Positions 44,890 through 59,370 of a stretch of DNA of 64,000 nucleotides are shown here, one piece after another. Where the stretch lies: contig NC_064542.1 in assembly GCF_023856365.1 (NCBI RefSeq), forward strand, positions 9,045,363 through 9,109,362. Reading direction: 5' to 3'. Made by a program: the position numbers and the translations under genes. Each line of letters opens with the position of its first letter. Within the stretch, counting starts at the first letter, position 1. Below the pieces are notes generated by a model. It ran no database searches and had not been told where the DNA came from. It worked only from the letters and a program-made list of their open reading frames with translations. Source of the DNA: Brienomyrus brachyistius (taxonomy: Eukaryota > Chordata > Actinopteri > Osteoglossiformes > Mormyridae).

Positions 44890-47800
44890 GGCTAAAAAAC
44901 AACTTGTGAGCTCAGTTGTTTTGCATTTAATGTGAGATTGTTATATTTCAGCAGCTCATCTATTGCTATTTACAGATGCCAAGCTTCATATACTTCATTT
45001 AAGATAAGAGTCCTGTATCTCATTAAAAGTACTCACATCTGAACCAAATGTTTTAACTTAATGTTGTTTAATAAAGTCTTTAATTATTAGACTTACTAAA
45101 GGATGAGCTTCATAGCATCTTATTAAAGCAAAATATTTATTAACTGATAATATTTATTAGCATAATTTTATTTAACCCTGAATTTATTTTACAATCATTC
45201 ATTTCAAAGTATTCAACATTTATTTATTTTAATTTTCAATAATATTTCATCTATTAAATAACATTAGATTTTCAGTCTTGTACGCAAAATATTGGAAAGA
45301 AATCCCTTAACGTTACCTTTAACGGATTAAAATAAGTTACACTGGAATATTTAGATATGTAAATCATAGTTGCCATATTGTTTCATTAATAACATGATCA
45401 GACACTAACCAGCCTGTAGTATCCAATGTCAAAAAATTGTTTTCTGATTCATTATCTATGTAGATCTCTGTGTTTTTCTAAAATTACATTTCTACTTGGC
45501 GTACTTCAGTGAAACCACAAAATATTTTTTTAGAATATTATTGTAGTATTGAATGAATCAAATGTCTTGTTAATATGAAAATATCTGAAATATGCATCCT
45601 TACCTTAACAATCTGTGTTCCCTGTGTGTTTGTAGTAAGTAGGCATTCCTAGTTATGAGGAAATGAGCAGGATGAGAACTTTGCCTCTGCGACAGCTATT
45701 ATTCACTATGATGATGAGAATATCCAGGCTATAAACATAAATGATTAACACTCAGCGAGGAATACAGAGAGGAAAAGCAAGCTATGATTACAAAACTTAT
45801 AGTATAAATTTACAGCAGTGCAATTAAAATGAGATAGGACACGGGCTAAAGTTCACCCAAGATCATGTTATGCAGTTAATCTCATTCTATGACCTGTTGG
45901 GAACGACCCAGACCAAGTATGAAACGTATATGAGACTTTTTGTCGATACTCTACCTTTGGAATCAGACTGTAGCAACTGTATCCATTTTCCAACCTCTTA
46001 TAAAATATGAGATCATGGAGGAGACACATAGAGTAATGTTAAAATGGATTTAAGCTAAATCTAACAATACTCCTACCCTGGAAGTGTGAAGGTAATGATG
46101 GGGTGAAGTCCATTGCTTCAGTTTTATCTGTCCGTCCATCCATCCATCCATCCATCCATCCATCTTCCAAGCACTTAACCTGCTCAGGATTTCTTAATTT
46201 GCTGATTACCTTAAAACTACACTAAAAACATTCAAGTTTTCAAAGTTCATTGAATCATGACATCAAACATTCGATATCATTAAAATGTTGTTATGATATT
46301 ACTTTTTTTCGTCCAACATGAGTTCTTTAAGCTCAAGGGTCCAAAATGATATGGAACATAACTTAACAATGTAAATTTTTATTATACTCAAATAAATGAG
46401 GAAACCTTTTAAGCGGGATGGTGAAATTGAAATCATCATTGCATGTAATGGTTTTACTTGACTTACTGCATTAAAAATAGAACTGTCATATGCATGCAGT
46501 ATTCAAGCTTATTCTGTGTTTTTGTTGTTGTTTCCAGCCGTAGCCACGCCCACATTTCTTCTGCCTTTTCGCAGATAAGGGTCCCTTTAGACCATCACTA
46601 GGAAACCAAACTACATGGAAAAATTTGCCACATAAAATGGTATGTAAAGAAAACACCATACAATACAAGTCATTACATCGTGTCGGAATGTTATGGGTTC
46701 AAGATCCATTATGTGGATTGTTAAACACTTAACAAAGTATACATGACGTATACATAGGTACGAAGTACAACTCCTCCTAAGCAGATATATGAAATCCTTA
46801 AACTTTAAATCAAACGATTTATCTACTTGAGTATCTGAGTATCTTTCTCTGTGCATTCTGCAATAGATTCCAGGCTAACTGTGACCCTGAATCGGATAAA
46901 ATTATTCAATGAACAGTTAAAAATAATGGATAAATGTTTTTTTCATATAAAAAAAATGAAACTGAACCGAAACTGTGAAGCTTTATATCGCTGAATGGAA
47001 ATTATCCTAATTTGCCACTATGTCCTATGTATAGCAACAAAGACGCTATAAGTCTGTCAGTCTTAATTAGTTAGGAAGTTTGAACAACAACTGGGGTACT
47101 ATTGAAAAGTAATCAGAGTATAAAATGCGAATAAACAAAATGATTGCTTTGATTAATGCAATTAATAGAATGCTAAATTAGAATAATTTTTAAATATACT
47201 TTTATATGGAGCAGGTAATACAGACAGTTAGCGTACATTTAACAGTTCAGAAACACAACAGAAGTCAATAAAAGAACGCAGTTTCATTTCTGACGTTTGC
47301 TTTTTTATAAACATGCTTATTCTGACTTTGCAACCTTGAAACCAACTGAGAAGGAATGACAGAGATTATGTACTTTCAATTAAGATTCATTCGTGTCAGA
47401 TGACAGTGTGTGAGTTGTACAGCTCAGACTGTGGTGTGAATTCCAGTTATGTTGCCTGCTGATCAGGACTGGTAGATTTGTCACAAGAGAACATAACTGC
47501 TATTGTTCATAGGGCAATGATTCCAACCAGCTGAAGAGTTCAGGATGTCGTACGCTTTTACTATAAACACATCAAGGCAACGGAGCATACTGCCTGTCAG
47601 CTGTGACAGGTGTACTGGTCATGCAACAGGTACTCGCCCTCCTTCACAGTAACAATATCCATATACATAGAGGGGAAAACAGATAACAGCACGGCGTGCT
47701 GAGTTTTGGCCTACCACACACCTTACTCTTTCTGGCTCCGGGGAGATGAATATAAAAAATTATGTATTCATCGGAGAATTGTCATTTTTGCCTAAATGAA

Positions 47801-48250
47801 TATGTCTACATGTAATGTATATGCCATTTTCTATCATAACTTTATCAACAGCTGTTTTGTAATACCTATAATTCTTTGCTTTTATACATAGGAGCATAGC
47901 TCACAGTTTGGACCTTAAACCTATTGTCTATTTAAGGGAACACAACCAACGGGGCTAGTCAGCCAATCAGGTGCCGCCCAGGGTGCCAGCATCTCATTGG
48001 GTGCCACATCCCTATCCCAACCCCAGGGTGGGACACTGTCCAAGACAAAGTGAAATTGTGCTCGCCTAGGCTGCTGCGTGGGCTTTGGCTGGCACTGACA
48101 ACCAGGAACTGCAAATGTGATCAAAATATATATTTATTAAGAAAAAATAAAACTTAAAAATTGTATTTAATAACAAAATACTAATAAAGGGAATATCTCA
48201 TGATGGATACGCTTTTAGTGCCAAAGACTGCAGCTCTTAAATTGAATAGG
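44890..48250. other. Upstream flank of copy B, no gene seen
   Basis: AT-rich DNA with an ATCC stub at 46136-46165 and a GC-richer unassigned patch at 47930-48110. No exon was recognised. Confidence 0.5.
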
Positions 48251-48349
48251 TGTCCTGTGAAAGACAGCCAGCAGAGGGCGCTCCTCCATTGACACGTGGA
48301 ACCAGATAACAGTCAGATATACGCTAAAGCATAACGCTTTAAATTCTAT

Positions 48350-48550
48350 GGCACAAACTCAATGTGTCTGTGTCCTATCATAAGGGTGTGGTATTTGGCC
48401 TCTTCGCCTATAATCAGAAGGTTGCCTGGTTTCCTCGAACACCAACCTTGGCAGAAAAGTAACACCCCCCTGAAATGCTCCTGAGGTGATAGATGAATGG
48501 CTTCACCCTGCACTCAGACAATCAGGTAGAAAAAAATGAATGGATGAACT
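48350..48550 (+). repeat. Degenerate SINE-like copy
   Basis: GTGTGGTATTTGGCCTCTTC then TCAGAAGGTTGCCTGGTTTC resembles a tRNA-derived head; the tail has AATGAATGGATG. Confidence 0.35.
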
Positions 48551-49004
48551 CTATCACATTAAAAATATGTTATCCAAAACCATAGCCAATTCTTAAATAA
48601 AACTGAAGGAAAGACGCAGACGTTTCCTAGTGAAGGTCACATTGGACAGAGACTTCAAAGGGCATGAAATATCCAGCTGTAGGCTATGAAAATGTCAGTT
48701 AAGCAAATTAAAGGAAATTTACCTCACTTTTCTACCAACTGCATTCTTTGCTGGGGTTCGCAAGCAACCGGCAGCTGTAACATCCTGCTAACAGCAGTAC
48801 AGAGCTAACCTGCTACATGTTTATTTATGCTTCCGTTATGCCGGAGGTAAGCAGGCAAAATCACCAGATTCCTGCTTTCACACTTTTATCACATAAATTG
48901 TATTACATATTTCAGATGAATTTAAATAATTATGTTCAGTTCAGTTTTATCTAGTACCCTTCCAAGCAAAGTTACCTAAGTTACTAAAAGATTGCTGACC
49001 AGCA

Positions 49005-49195
49005 AAGAACCACTGAGGTACCCTGAGCAAGGTACCGCCCCCAAGCACTGCTCCCCGGGCGCTGAATTAGCTGCCCCCTGCAGTGTCACCATGTGACATT
49101 TGGGTTAAATGCAGAGGACACATTTCATTGTTGTGCACTGTGTGCTGTGATGTGTCAACCATGACAACTAATCACCTTTACCTTCACCTAAATCA
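49005..49195 (+). repeat. Second-family SINE body
   Basis: Matches 18010-18150 (AAGGTACC, GCTGAATTAGCTGCCCCCTG, ACTAATCACCTT) without a clear tRNA head, so 5'-truncated. Confidence 0.6.
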
Positions 49196-50299
49196 ATAAC
49201 CAGGGTAGGGTTACTTGTAGGAAAGACATCCCTTATGTAAACAAACTTATGAACAGTACCATAAGTCAGGGGTTATGGACCATAATTTGGATGCGGATCA
49301 AAACACCAAGTTACCAAGTTAATCTGGACCCAGCCGATAATGAATCTCGTGAATCGATATGATTAATGAAAAAAGGCTTAATGTACAAAAATTAATGTAC
49401 AAAGTACAAAAATACAATGTATAACTACCAAATTTATATAAACACATAACTCAATATAATCCCTCCACTCCCTAATGACAGACAGTCAAAAGAACAGCGA
49501 ACATCAAATCAGTCTTTATGTTAAGTTCTTATTATTGTTTTATATTGATGGCTAATGGAGAGAGTTATGCTTAATTTATTAAAGTTCATAAAATGTTGTT
49601 TTTCTTTTGTGAATGTTCCAGACCTCTGACTTCCAGACTTCTGACCTTTGACAAAAATCTGATGGGGACCTTTAATCAAAATGTTTAACAACCCCTGATT
49701 CAAGCTTCCAGTAGCTTAGCCGTCTGAGCTGCGTTCAGAGAAACAGGATGATCTGAAATCCCTTTAGCACTGGACTCCAGGGTTTGGGTCTCACCACAGT
49801 TGTCCCTGCTAGAGACACTACAATACCAAGTTCAATTAGATAAATGGAAGTCAGAACTTAATGCTTTATAAATGGAAATAATCACTTTAGTTCAGGTTAA
49901 AAAAACTAATATGATTACATGGCAGCTGTTCTAATTTGATTATATTTTCCAGCGCTTGTACTACAGCTTGCTTCCTGGTTCATAGGAGCACTGTTAGTGT
50001 CATCAGGAGCACAGAGGTCCTGGGTTTCACTGCAGGTGTCTGTCCTTCCCTGCCATGCTGGCTTTCATTTAAAGATGTGTCCGCGTGTCATGGCGTAATA
50101 ATCAAAGTGTTATCATGATTATTTTGGCTGAAGACCTGACGCTAATGAGCAGTTGAGAAGTTATATCCAGCACATTACATTGATAAAGGGGAAGACACAA
50201 TAAATTCTGGTTTATCATTTTTCTTAGAATCCAAGATCAGTAGCATAAGACTGAGACTCGTATCAGGTCACCGTATCAGATACCACAAGCACTGAGATT

Positions 50300-50623
50300 C
50301 AGGGACGGATTATGGGTTGTGTGGCCCCTGGGCAAAACGTTCGCGAGGCCCCCCACCACCACCACCAACACCACCACCACCACCAGCACCACCACCACAA
50401 CCACCACAATTCAAGGGCCTTTGGCAGCCAAACGCCCTCCCTATAGGGTCAGGGGCCCTTGTAGGCAGAGGATCAAAGAATGTAGGCCCTCTAAAATAGA
50501 CAAATGAAAATACATTGTTGATAAGCGTTGCAAATTGTTTTGGGCTAGGGGCCCCACGGGCCCCCTGCACCCCAAGGGCCCCTGGGCAGCGGCCCCACTG
50601 GCCCGGTCCGTAATCAGTCCCTG
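50300..50623. mobile_element. hAT-type MITE with perfect 8-bp target duplication
   Basis: 324 bp starting CAGGGACGGATTATGGGTTG and ending with inverted sequence CGGTCCGTAATCAGTCCCTG. Flanked by CTGAGATT at 50292-50299 and 50624-50631. It contains an ACC/CAC repeat (50350-50410) that produces meaningless poly-Pro and poly-Thr frames. Confidence 0.88.
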
Positions 50624-52749
50624 CTGAGATTACAAACCCCCGATTTCAAAGTTGGGACAGTAGGAAAAATGCAAATAAAAAAAGAGGAGGATATTCTTTT
50701 CGACCTGTACTATATTGAAAACACTGCAACACGACATGTTTTGATGTTTTACTTTGTGAATTTGTATTGTTTTTATATACATTCGTCAAATCTGATGATG
50801 GCAACAAGCACTTGTTGACTTGTTGTTGGATTTTCCTCGGCTGTTTTTTCCAAGAACTATTTGAAATGTTGGCTCATCGGACCACAAAACACAATTTCAC
50901 TAGACTACTTCTGTTTTAGATGAATCTGAGCCCAGAGAGGTTGGCAGCGCTTCTGGAGAACATTGATGTATGGCTTCTGCTTTGCATAGTAAAGCCTTAA
51001 CTTCCATCTGCGGATGCAGCAGTGAATGGTGCTGACTTTCTGAAGGCTTTCTGAAGTATTCCCGAACCCATGTCATCATATCCATCACAGACACATGGAA
51101 CAACAAGGGCTCACACTGCCAACAGACAAAACAAACCAGAAACAGACCACAAGGGGTCAAAACAAAGGCAGGTTGGTAAGAAGGAAACTAACAAGGGCTG
51201 GAACTACATGCAAGGAAAAGCAGAGTGAACACAAGCAAGCAACATCTATGCAAGAACCATCTACAGCACACACAAATCCATAGTGACTGAAGAAAAGAGC
51301 AAGAGCAGGTACATGTATACAAGGGGCAGGTATGAACCATACACTAGAGACTAGGAACTACAAGTAACAAGTGAGGGTCATAAACAATTGACAAGCACTC
51401 TGAACTTAGGATGGTCAGTGACACCTGCTGGCCAAACAGAGAAATGACAAGGTGGAGAGGGTAGGGATCAATACTGACATAAGAATTCCAATACTGTTAC
51501 CTATTGAGTCACAAGTAATCGAAGCTTAATTAGCAGCAACCAAAATGCTGTTGAATAAAGCTGAATACATTAACAAATTCTAATTCATGACTAATGGCGT
51601 GCGAGTTCTTAGATCCACCAATAACTATAACCAGGAAAGCAAAATCACATACATCCAAAATTATTCATTATTTAATTTGTTTAATGTTTAGTTCAGTTCT
51701 TCTGCTCTCACACTTAACACATACCTTCTGCTCACATACCATCTCCTGCAACACTAAATGACATAAACACAGCCATCCAGTAATTCTGTCAGGAAAGTCT
51801 AGGACATGGGTACCCAACCTGTTCTTAGTGAACCACAGAATATGTTGGTTTTCTGTACCTCACATTAACTTCTTGATAAATAACAAATTATTTTATAAAT
51901 AAATAATGTTACGTGGTATGTCTATTAGGTACTAAATGACACAGGATTGCCAAAACTCTTAGTTGCGAGCAGACATTGTACATGTTACAGGACATACAGA
52001 ATACATTGACACTTTCATCAGAAGGCTTAAACGGCTCTAACCTTCAAGGCTACATGCCAGACACTCCATCGATCCATCCAATCTGAGCCCAGGATTGCAG
52101 GATAACAAGAAAATGCTGTATTTATGTAAATATTTGGCCCTTCTTTGAGTTTGAGGTCTGGAATTAACTTATCAGGTCTGTTATTCAACACACTGCTGTC
52201 AGGGTGAAGTTGATAAATTTGTTATATGAATATTTAACTGTCTCAACCTTTCATTGCCTGCACTAATGTAAATCTGTCAGACTAGCTTTTCCATGTGTAC
52301 GACAAAACCCATATCCTGAAAATCTGCATCTTTGCTTGTTTCGTTCACTCTAACTTACCTAAAACCAACAAGTCAGAATATTAGAAGCAGTACATATTAT
52401 AAACGTTAAATATTTTAAAGGTTTTAACAATGTTAAGTTATGAAGCATAAATGGATTACTGATAATTTAAAGAATGAAAATGGCATAGAAACATATTTGC
52501 AATGTATTCATTTGTAGCAGACAAAGTCTTGCATTTTAACAAGAATAAGACAAAAAGGTTATTGTGTAGGATATAAATTAACAAATAGGACATAAATAGC
52601 TGCATTTATCTGTTACATATTCCTTATAAAGATGTGAATAACAAACATATATTAGCACATTACAAAACAATTCCAAGTACCATATCTTGCTGTGCTCCAT
52701 TTTTCTTAATCTAACATATAAATCTCACAAAAGTGTCATGTCAGGTCAG

Positions 52750-54470
52750 GTCAGGTTGAGGAGCATGTGCTGATACCTCATGTTACCACACCCACCACAC
52801 GACGAAACGGCTTGGGATCCCGGCTGGTGACCCCCCAGACAGACACACGGCTCAGTCCCACCCTCCGGAAATGGCTGTCTATCTGCCACAGCCAGGTGTT
52901 ATGTGGGTGTCCCCTTGGCTTGATCAAGGGTTCTCAACAATGAGGATCCTGTGAGCCGGATCACCCTCAGGGAAACACTCCACATGGCCATAGTGCCGTA
53001 ACTGACGCTCCCTCACAATGCAGGTAATGTGACACATTCGGGATTCCCTGAGCAACTGCTTCTTCAGCAAAAAGTCAAACCAGTGGTACCCAAGGATTCT
53101 CCAAAGAGACACAGTACTGAAGGAGTCCAGTTTTCATCTCAGGTCACTGGGTAGCAGAGGTGGAAATTTCAGGTCCAGAAAGTACAACTCCAGACCAGGA
53201 TTTTGTTTCAACCTACCAGTAGAGTACTCTGTAACTGTGACTCTTTATGTTCCACTGATTGGTTGAAGCTAAATCACGGTCTGGATTTGTACTTTCTGGA
53301 CCTGAAATTTCCACTTCTGCCGGGTAGCATCCATGTCTTACAGCCAGAAAGCCAGACAGGGAACACCAGGATTCTAAACAGACACACTGCTGATGGCTGT
53401 GCCTAAGAGGTCATCTATGGCCTGGATCTTGGTTTTTATCCAGGATATTCGCAAGCTTAGACACTCCGACTCCTCGCTCAGTCTCTTGAGAGCCCTCATC
53501 AGAGCCTCCATTGATTCAGTGAAAATCACGGCAAAGTATAGATCGGTCAATCTTTCCTCAATAATAGATGCCCCACAGCTGCTGGACTCCATGACTCTGC
53601 CCAACACCCAACCCATGCAAGCACTGAACAGAGTAGGAGCAAGAACACACCCCTGGCAAACCCCACAATCAACTGGGATGAACGCAGAGGATCTGCCTCC
53701 ACTCTGCACAGCAATCACAGTACCAGTGTACAGGCCGGCCATGACATCCAGAGAGCAGTAATATCTCCCTGTAGTTGCTGCAATCCAGGTGATCACCCTT
53801 CCCTTTTCAGATTGCGACAAGTCGTTTTTTCCAGTCAGTTGGGATGACACCCATGGAAGTAAATTCCAGGAGGACAGCCTTACTTAAGACAACCTGGAGA
53901 AGTTCACCCTGAATACCACCGATCCCTGTGGCCTTCCTTATCCCTAACTGGCTCACCACTCTTGCAACCATAGTGAAATTGGGTGGTTCACAGCCAACTG
54001 GAAGATCAGCCTCAAGAACTGTGGACCCAGAGATGTCCAACGTTCTAGCCAGAGAGTCAGCTTTAAATAGCTGCTCAAAGTAGCCCAGCGGGTCACAACT
54101 GCAGTGTCATTTGTAAGGACTGTTCCATCACCTGTTCTGAGTTCGAGTGCGAGGACAAGCTTCATTCTACTAGCAGGTGGTAGCTCAGTGGACCAAAGCT
54201 AAAGAGACTGCCTGTGAAGATGTGACCTCATTTGTCACACCACCAGTGCTGGAGCACTGAGTCCAACGATGCAGCTCAGGGTGCTGGAACCAGGATCCAG
54301 CAACCTGCAGCCCCTGGCCTTTTGCAAAGTCAAGGAACATGGAGCCACTTTCACCCCGGGCTCCAGAGTCATGGGGACCGACACAGTCCTCATAGCCAGC
54401 CCTGTCAGTGCCAGTGGTCACACTGAAGTCACCCATGACCAGAAGAGTGTCACCTCATGGGGACTCATCA
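52750..54470 (-). pseudogene. Degenerate LINE: endonuclease and reverse transcriptase remains
   Basis: Minus strand, in order: endonuclease piece MGDFSVTTGTDRAGYEDCVG (54436 down), then a reverse transcriptase piece with DCGVCQGCVLAPTLFSACMG (near 53680) and LYFAVIFTES where the catalytic (Y/F)ADD should be, then RILGYHWFDFLLKKQLL and HITCIVRERQLRHYGHVE. Same family as 1990-2940. Frameshifted, catalytic aspartates missing, and interrupted by a MITE at 53155-53319. Confidence 0.75.
53155..53319. mobile_element. hAT-type MITE nested in the LINE
   Basis: 165 bp with inverted termini of about 40 bp (CAGAGGTGGAAATTTCAGGT at the left; ACCTGAAATTTCCACTTCTG at the right). Flanking octamers are CTGGGTAG (53147-53154) and CCGGGTAG (53320-53327), 7 of 8 matching. 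Removing it rejoins the LINE frame around SDL. Confidence 0.88.
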
Positions 54471-54499
54471 AGTGATCAACCATGTACATCAAACCATGT

Positions 54500-56293
54500 A
54501 CATAAAAGGAACGAGGGAGGTGTGATGGCTCAGGAATTAAACTATGCCCTCCATCCTCTTGGGTCATAGGTTTTGATTCTGCCATTGGCCTTGTGTGGCA
54601 TTTACTCTCTGATTTTGTATGGGTGTTATCTGTGACATCACACCAGTGATGTCAGCTTCATTCACTGCAAAATAAACAGAACATTAAATTATTGTTGTGT
54701 AAAAAGAGCGTTTGATATTGGGTTTTTTTTTGGAAGGATGAATGAAGTCAAATTAAATTCTGGGGAGTTCACTTCCCCCCAGTTCCTAGGCCCCTTGCCC
54801 CCATCATATCATCATGTCCAATGTTGGACAGCAAGCATGTCTGTGTGCATATGAAGGTGCATACGCACTAGCAGTCTGTATATAAGTTCTATGTCGGAAG
54901 TATGCACTTTTTTATGACGGGTGTGGACCGAGGTATGTTGTCTTTTTGTATTTAGATATGATATTCACACAAAACAATTTGCACAAATGGAAATATTTAT
55001 ATGATTTTAAAAGGCATGTTAATAATTCTGAAACAATGCATATTCGACCAGGAGATATTTTATTAGCAATTTAATTAAAATGCCAGCAGCCACATAAATA
55101 CTGCGGTTCTAGGGGTGCTTGCGTAATAAAACTGAAAAGGAATGACCTCAGTGATTCTCAGTGCGGTGTGCATAGAAGTGCTATTGTACGCACTATACTG
55201 AACGGCAAATTAATAACTTAGGCTATGCTGTTCCCATCTATATTTCACACGAACTGCATTGCCTAAAGGGGAGAAACCTGCATGATAAACTGTGTATTCT
55301 GAAATTTTTACATAAATGTTTTAATACCTGAGCAACTAGCAAGAATTTGTTCTTGATAACAAAAACATGACAAGTTGAACGCATTAATACAATCTTTACG
55401 GTAACCGTGCAATAATAGTGCGCTCCCTCCAAATCTCATCGAAGAAGGTGAAACTGAGAAACTGTCGACACAGGAAATATATATACGGCTGTGCACAGAC
55501 TCTTCGCCAGTCATCGGACAGTAATATTCAAGTTTTTAGATTTATTCTGTAATATAATTATCTTGTGTAATATAGGCGGCGACTATTTTTGAATACTGGT
55601 GTAAACGTTTGTACCTTTTCACAAGAGCAGTGGTGAAACCCACGGAATGTTCCATTTACAGGAGCAGCTCAAGATAATAGCGATGCACTGAAAATGTAAA
55701 AGAGATGTGAAGAATTAGAAGGGGGGCAGTCAATGAAAAATGCTTGCAAATTAACAATCAGGTAATCGACTCTGAGCTACATTCTTGTGTCGTGTCGACA
55801 TTTGCAGTTTTCCCCGGGGGGGGTTTTTACGCCTGGTTTCAAGGTACTTATCGGATTTTCTGAGGGTTGCATTTTGCTTCTGTGCTTGTCTTCTCCCCCT
55901 TGCCTTGAGCCCCTCCTTGTTCTCTAGGCTGTGCTGTCATGTTTACCTTTTTGCTCTTTGTTAAAACGAACCGGACACTGTGTTAGTACCGAATTACTAA
56001 GGGTCCTCCGCTGTAGCCGGTCCTCTTATAATTTGTCATTTTCAACCGAGGGACAATAAGCGCTTCAGGATGCAGTGTCTCCTCCCTGACAGTGTTACGA
56101 CCGGCAACATTGCTGTGCTTTGAAATACAGGGCAGACAGTGGAGGCCTTTTATATATTCAGCTATAGCAACATTAAGGCGTGATAATATGAAAAAAATAA
56201 GGCGCCGATATCACGTGCTTTACTTCAGTCTTATAATTTACATGTCGCCTAGTCTCCAATTACATATATACATGTCTGTGTATATGTATAGCA

Positions 56294-56360
<67 letters not shown>

Positions 56361-58980
56361 CCTAGTGCATAGCTGACATTGCATGGAAATTTATTCATAA
56401 ACTGCTACAGAATATCCTATCTAGGTTATTGTGATATCTCATAGGAGAGAAGGACATCTATATTAAAAAACGGACTTAAAATTCCTACCCTACGTGTTAC
56501 TTGTTAGGCTAGCATATATGGGTTGAAACTATTTTTATTTGAATTAAATTGCTCAGTGGGCCAAGCACTTCATTAACACTGATGTATGTGTCGCTATCTG
56601 ATCGAATGATATGATTCGCTCTCTCTCACTTACCGCTACATTGCCTTCATTTCTTGAAGTTGTAATTAAATTTTTAAAGATACCTATACGAGTGAATAAG
56701 CACAACGTATAAACGAATAATTACACACTGCTTTTAGTTGGTTTTTCTTTCCCAATCATTATTCCGAATATCTATAACAAACAATGATGTGTACTTTCTA
56801 ATTTTGTGGATTCTTCAAATTACTGTATATGTATTAGAAGAACAAACTATTTTTTTCATAACTTAGTTGCAATTTAGTGTCGTAGGTTCATTTTATATTA
56901 ATATAGTATTGTTAAATATCTAATTGCTAATTATACACATTTCTATTGTTGGAAACAAAAAAGCAGAAGCTAACATATATGTTTTTGTAATTTTTGTTTG
57001 CCTGTATAACCAATGTTGCATTTTTTTTTTTTTTTTACTTGCATTTGTTGGGTTTCAATTTCATGCTCTGTATTGTGGTAGATCAGACGTTCAGAGTTTA
57101 CAACTTTGCAGTAGTTGGGAATGATTGGAAGTAGAACCAAACAGTACAAATAATTCATGCTGAATAGTTTTGCTATAAAAAGTTATTCTGATTCTGTTAA
57201 GAAGTATGATCATACGTGATGGTCACTTCCACTTAAATTGTATATAGACATACTGGAATGCTACGTCACTCAGAAGTTACTTACACAGGTCTAGAATTAA
57301 CAAAGTTTTACATGAACAGATATAATCTTTGGCACCAATTTAGAGCCAGTAGCATAAAATAGAAAAAAAACAAAATGCAAATAATTTTTGTTTTTGAAAG
57401 ATACATTTCACTGTCTGTGTGTAGTATACTTATTGACTGAGTAAGGCAACGGAAATCGTGGCTTCTACAGCTTCTTTTCAACAAGATTTAAGGTAACTCT
57501 ATTTACTCTATACGATTTGGAAGTAAATATTATTAAGTTGAAGAGAGCAAGGGTCCTGTTTTAAAGTAGCTTTCGTAGCATGGTGATATATTTACCTAGC
57601 TGTAGATATAGTTACCTAGCCATATGGTAGAAGACAATGAAGACCATGTCTTAGGTGTGAATGTTGGCATTGAATTTTAACTATTTAACTTCCCAAAAAA
57701 GGAGAGAACAATTACAACCCAGCAGTGTAGGTACATTCAGTTTTGGGGAAAAACACACAAGCTTGGTTACATCGTGCAGTACTGTTTTTTCTTGATGTAT
57801 ATATCATATCATCTACAGATTGGAGCTTGGGGTGTGGAATTGCATTCCATTTTTGCTTACTATACTATACAAGCTATATAATCCCCTTGGTATTTTGTTC
57901 AGACCTGCTCTACAAGAAGTAATTGTTTGCGTTATATATATGGTTGTTGCTTACATTTTTAAGTCAACCTTTAGTTTTAGCTACAGTCTGTCCTCTAACA
58001 AGTAATGATTTAATACCATTAATGAATAAAAAGTTACATTTACTTAGAGAGAACCTTTTCATAGCTCCAGAGCTCTGTAAATGTCCTCATAAAATGCTTT
58101 TCCTTTTCTTGAAACAGTTTCTCTTTTGCCAACATGTGGGGAGACATCAAATGGCCTCCATTAATTTTTTGTGGAAGCAAAACGTTAAAACGTATTATTT
58201 TTTTAGAAACAGAAATGTAGTGTATTCAGGTGACAGAAGTGTTTTGTTTACTACTATTTAGTAAAATTATATTACACAAACATGGAAATTTCCATGTTGT
58301 TTAACAATGTGTTAAAGACAACCAGTTTAATATTACTGGTGAGAGTGATGACAGAAAACAGGAAGCTATTCCCACACCCCGTTCACTGTAGCTGAAAGAC
58401 AATGCAATTAAGGATATCGAGGACAGCATTCTACTGACCTTTTTACAAAACAGGACTGACTGTGGCCTTTCATCTTAAATTCACTGTTATTTATTAGTGT
58501 AGTTATTTATTCCAATTGTGAAATCTGCAGTACGTATTGCACCAAAGTTGCTTTGTCATTCTTATATAAAGGACTGATGTTGTCTTTTTCTTCAAATGGC
58601 ACCTCTAGAGATTCTTCCCAATAGCCCCTAAATTGGTTGGCATCAAAAGAAAATAATACTTTTGTAGTCACTCGAAATGTGTATTGAGTATAGAGTGTCA
58701 ATATGAACTGTCAGTCTCCTTCCTCATTAAGCAATAATCATTTTTTAATATTTAATGAGGAGAATGGTTCATACGTTAAGAACCATAATAGAATGACCAA
58801 AATTAAACATTGGGTGTGAAAGTAGTTGGTTATGGTGAATATATGTAAAATGCATGACTGCACTGGGTAGCCGTAGTCACTTTTTTAAAAGAGAAAATCG
58901 GTAAGCTAAATAGCGAATACAAAAAAAAGTTTATCATCACAATGATTACAACCATTCTGAATTTTATAAACCGTAGGTTG
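54500..58980. other. Intergenic stretch, no gene seen
   Basis: A SINE-like trace lies at 54510-54640. The rest is AT-rich with no convincing exon or known element, apart from a TA microsatellite. Confidence 0.45.
56297..56347. repeat. (TA)n microsatellite
   Basis: About 25 TA units followed by a short GA run. Confidence 0.95.
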
Positions 58981-59003
58981 ATAATCTAAATGACTATTTC
59001 ATG

Positions 59004-59370
59004 TACATCCATCTCCTAAGCATTTTATGCTGCTCAGGCTCACAGTTGGGCCTGGAGCTTCTCCCAGGTGACTCAGGGCCCAAGACTTGGGAACACGCTG
59101 GATGGGATGCAAGTTCATCATAGGCACATACATGCATGAACTTGAATACACAGTCACATTCTTTGGGCAATTTACAGACACCAGTTAGCCTAACAGCATG
59201 TCCTTTAACTCTGGGAGGAAACCTGTTCAGCACAGCGAGAACATGAAAACGCCACACACATACACACACATACACACACACACACACACAGTAGGATTCG
59301 AACCCCTCAGTCCTGGAGGGGTTAGGGTTAGGTAAGCAGTGGGACCTACTTATAGTCATCTTGCTGCCTG
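59004..59370 (-). repeat. Old SINE copy (ATGG-tail family)
   Basis: Diverged minus-strand copy: ACATCCATCTCCTAAGCATT at the left, CTCTGGGAGGAAACCTGTTC in the middle, a tRNA-like head near 59290. An AC run at 59258-59291 has expanded inside it. Confidence 0.6.

Noticed and set aside
50310..50570. Poly-Gly, poly-Pro and poly-Thr open frames
   Set aside because: They translate the CAC/ACC simple repeat inside a MITE with clear target duplication.
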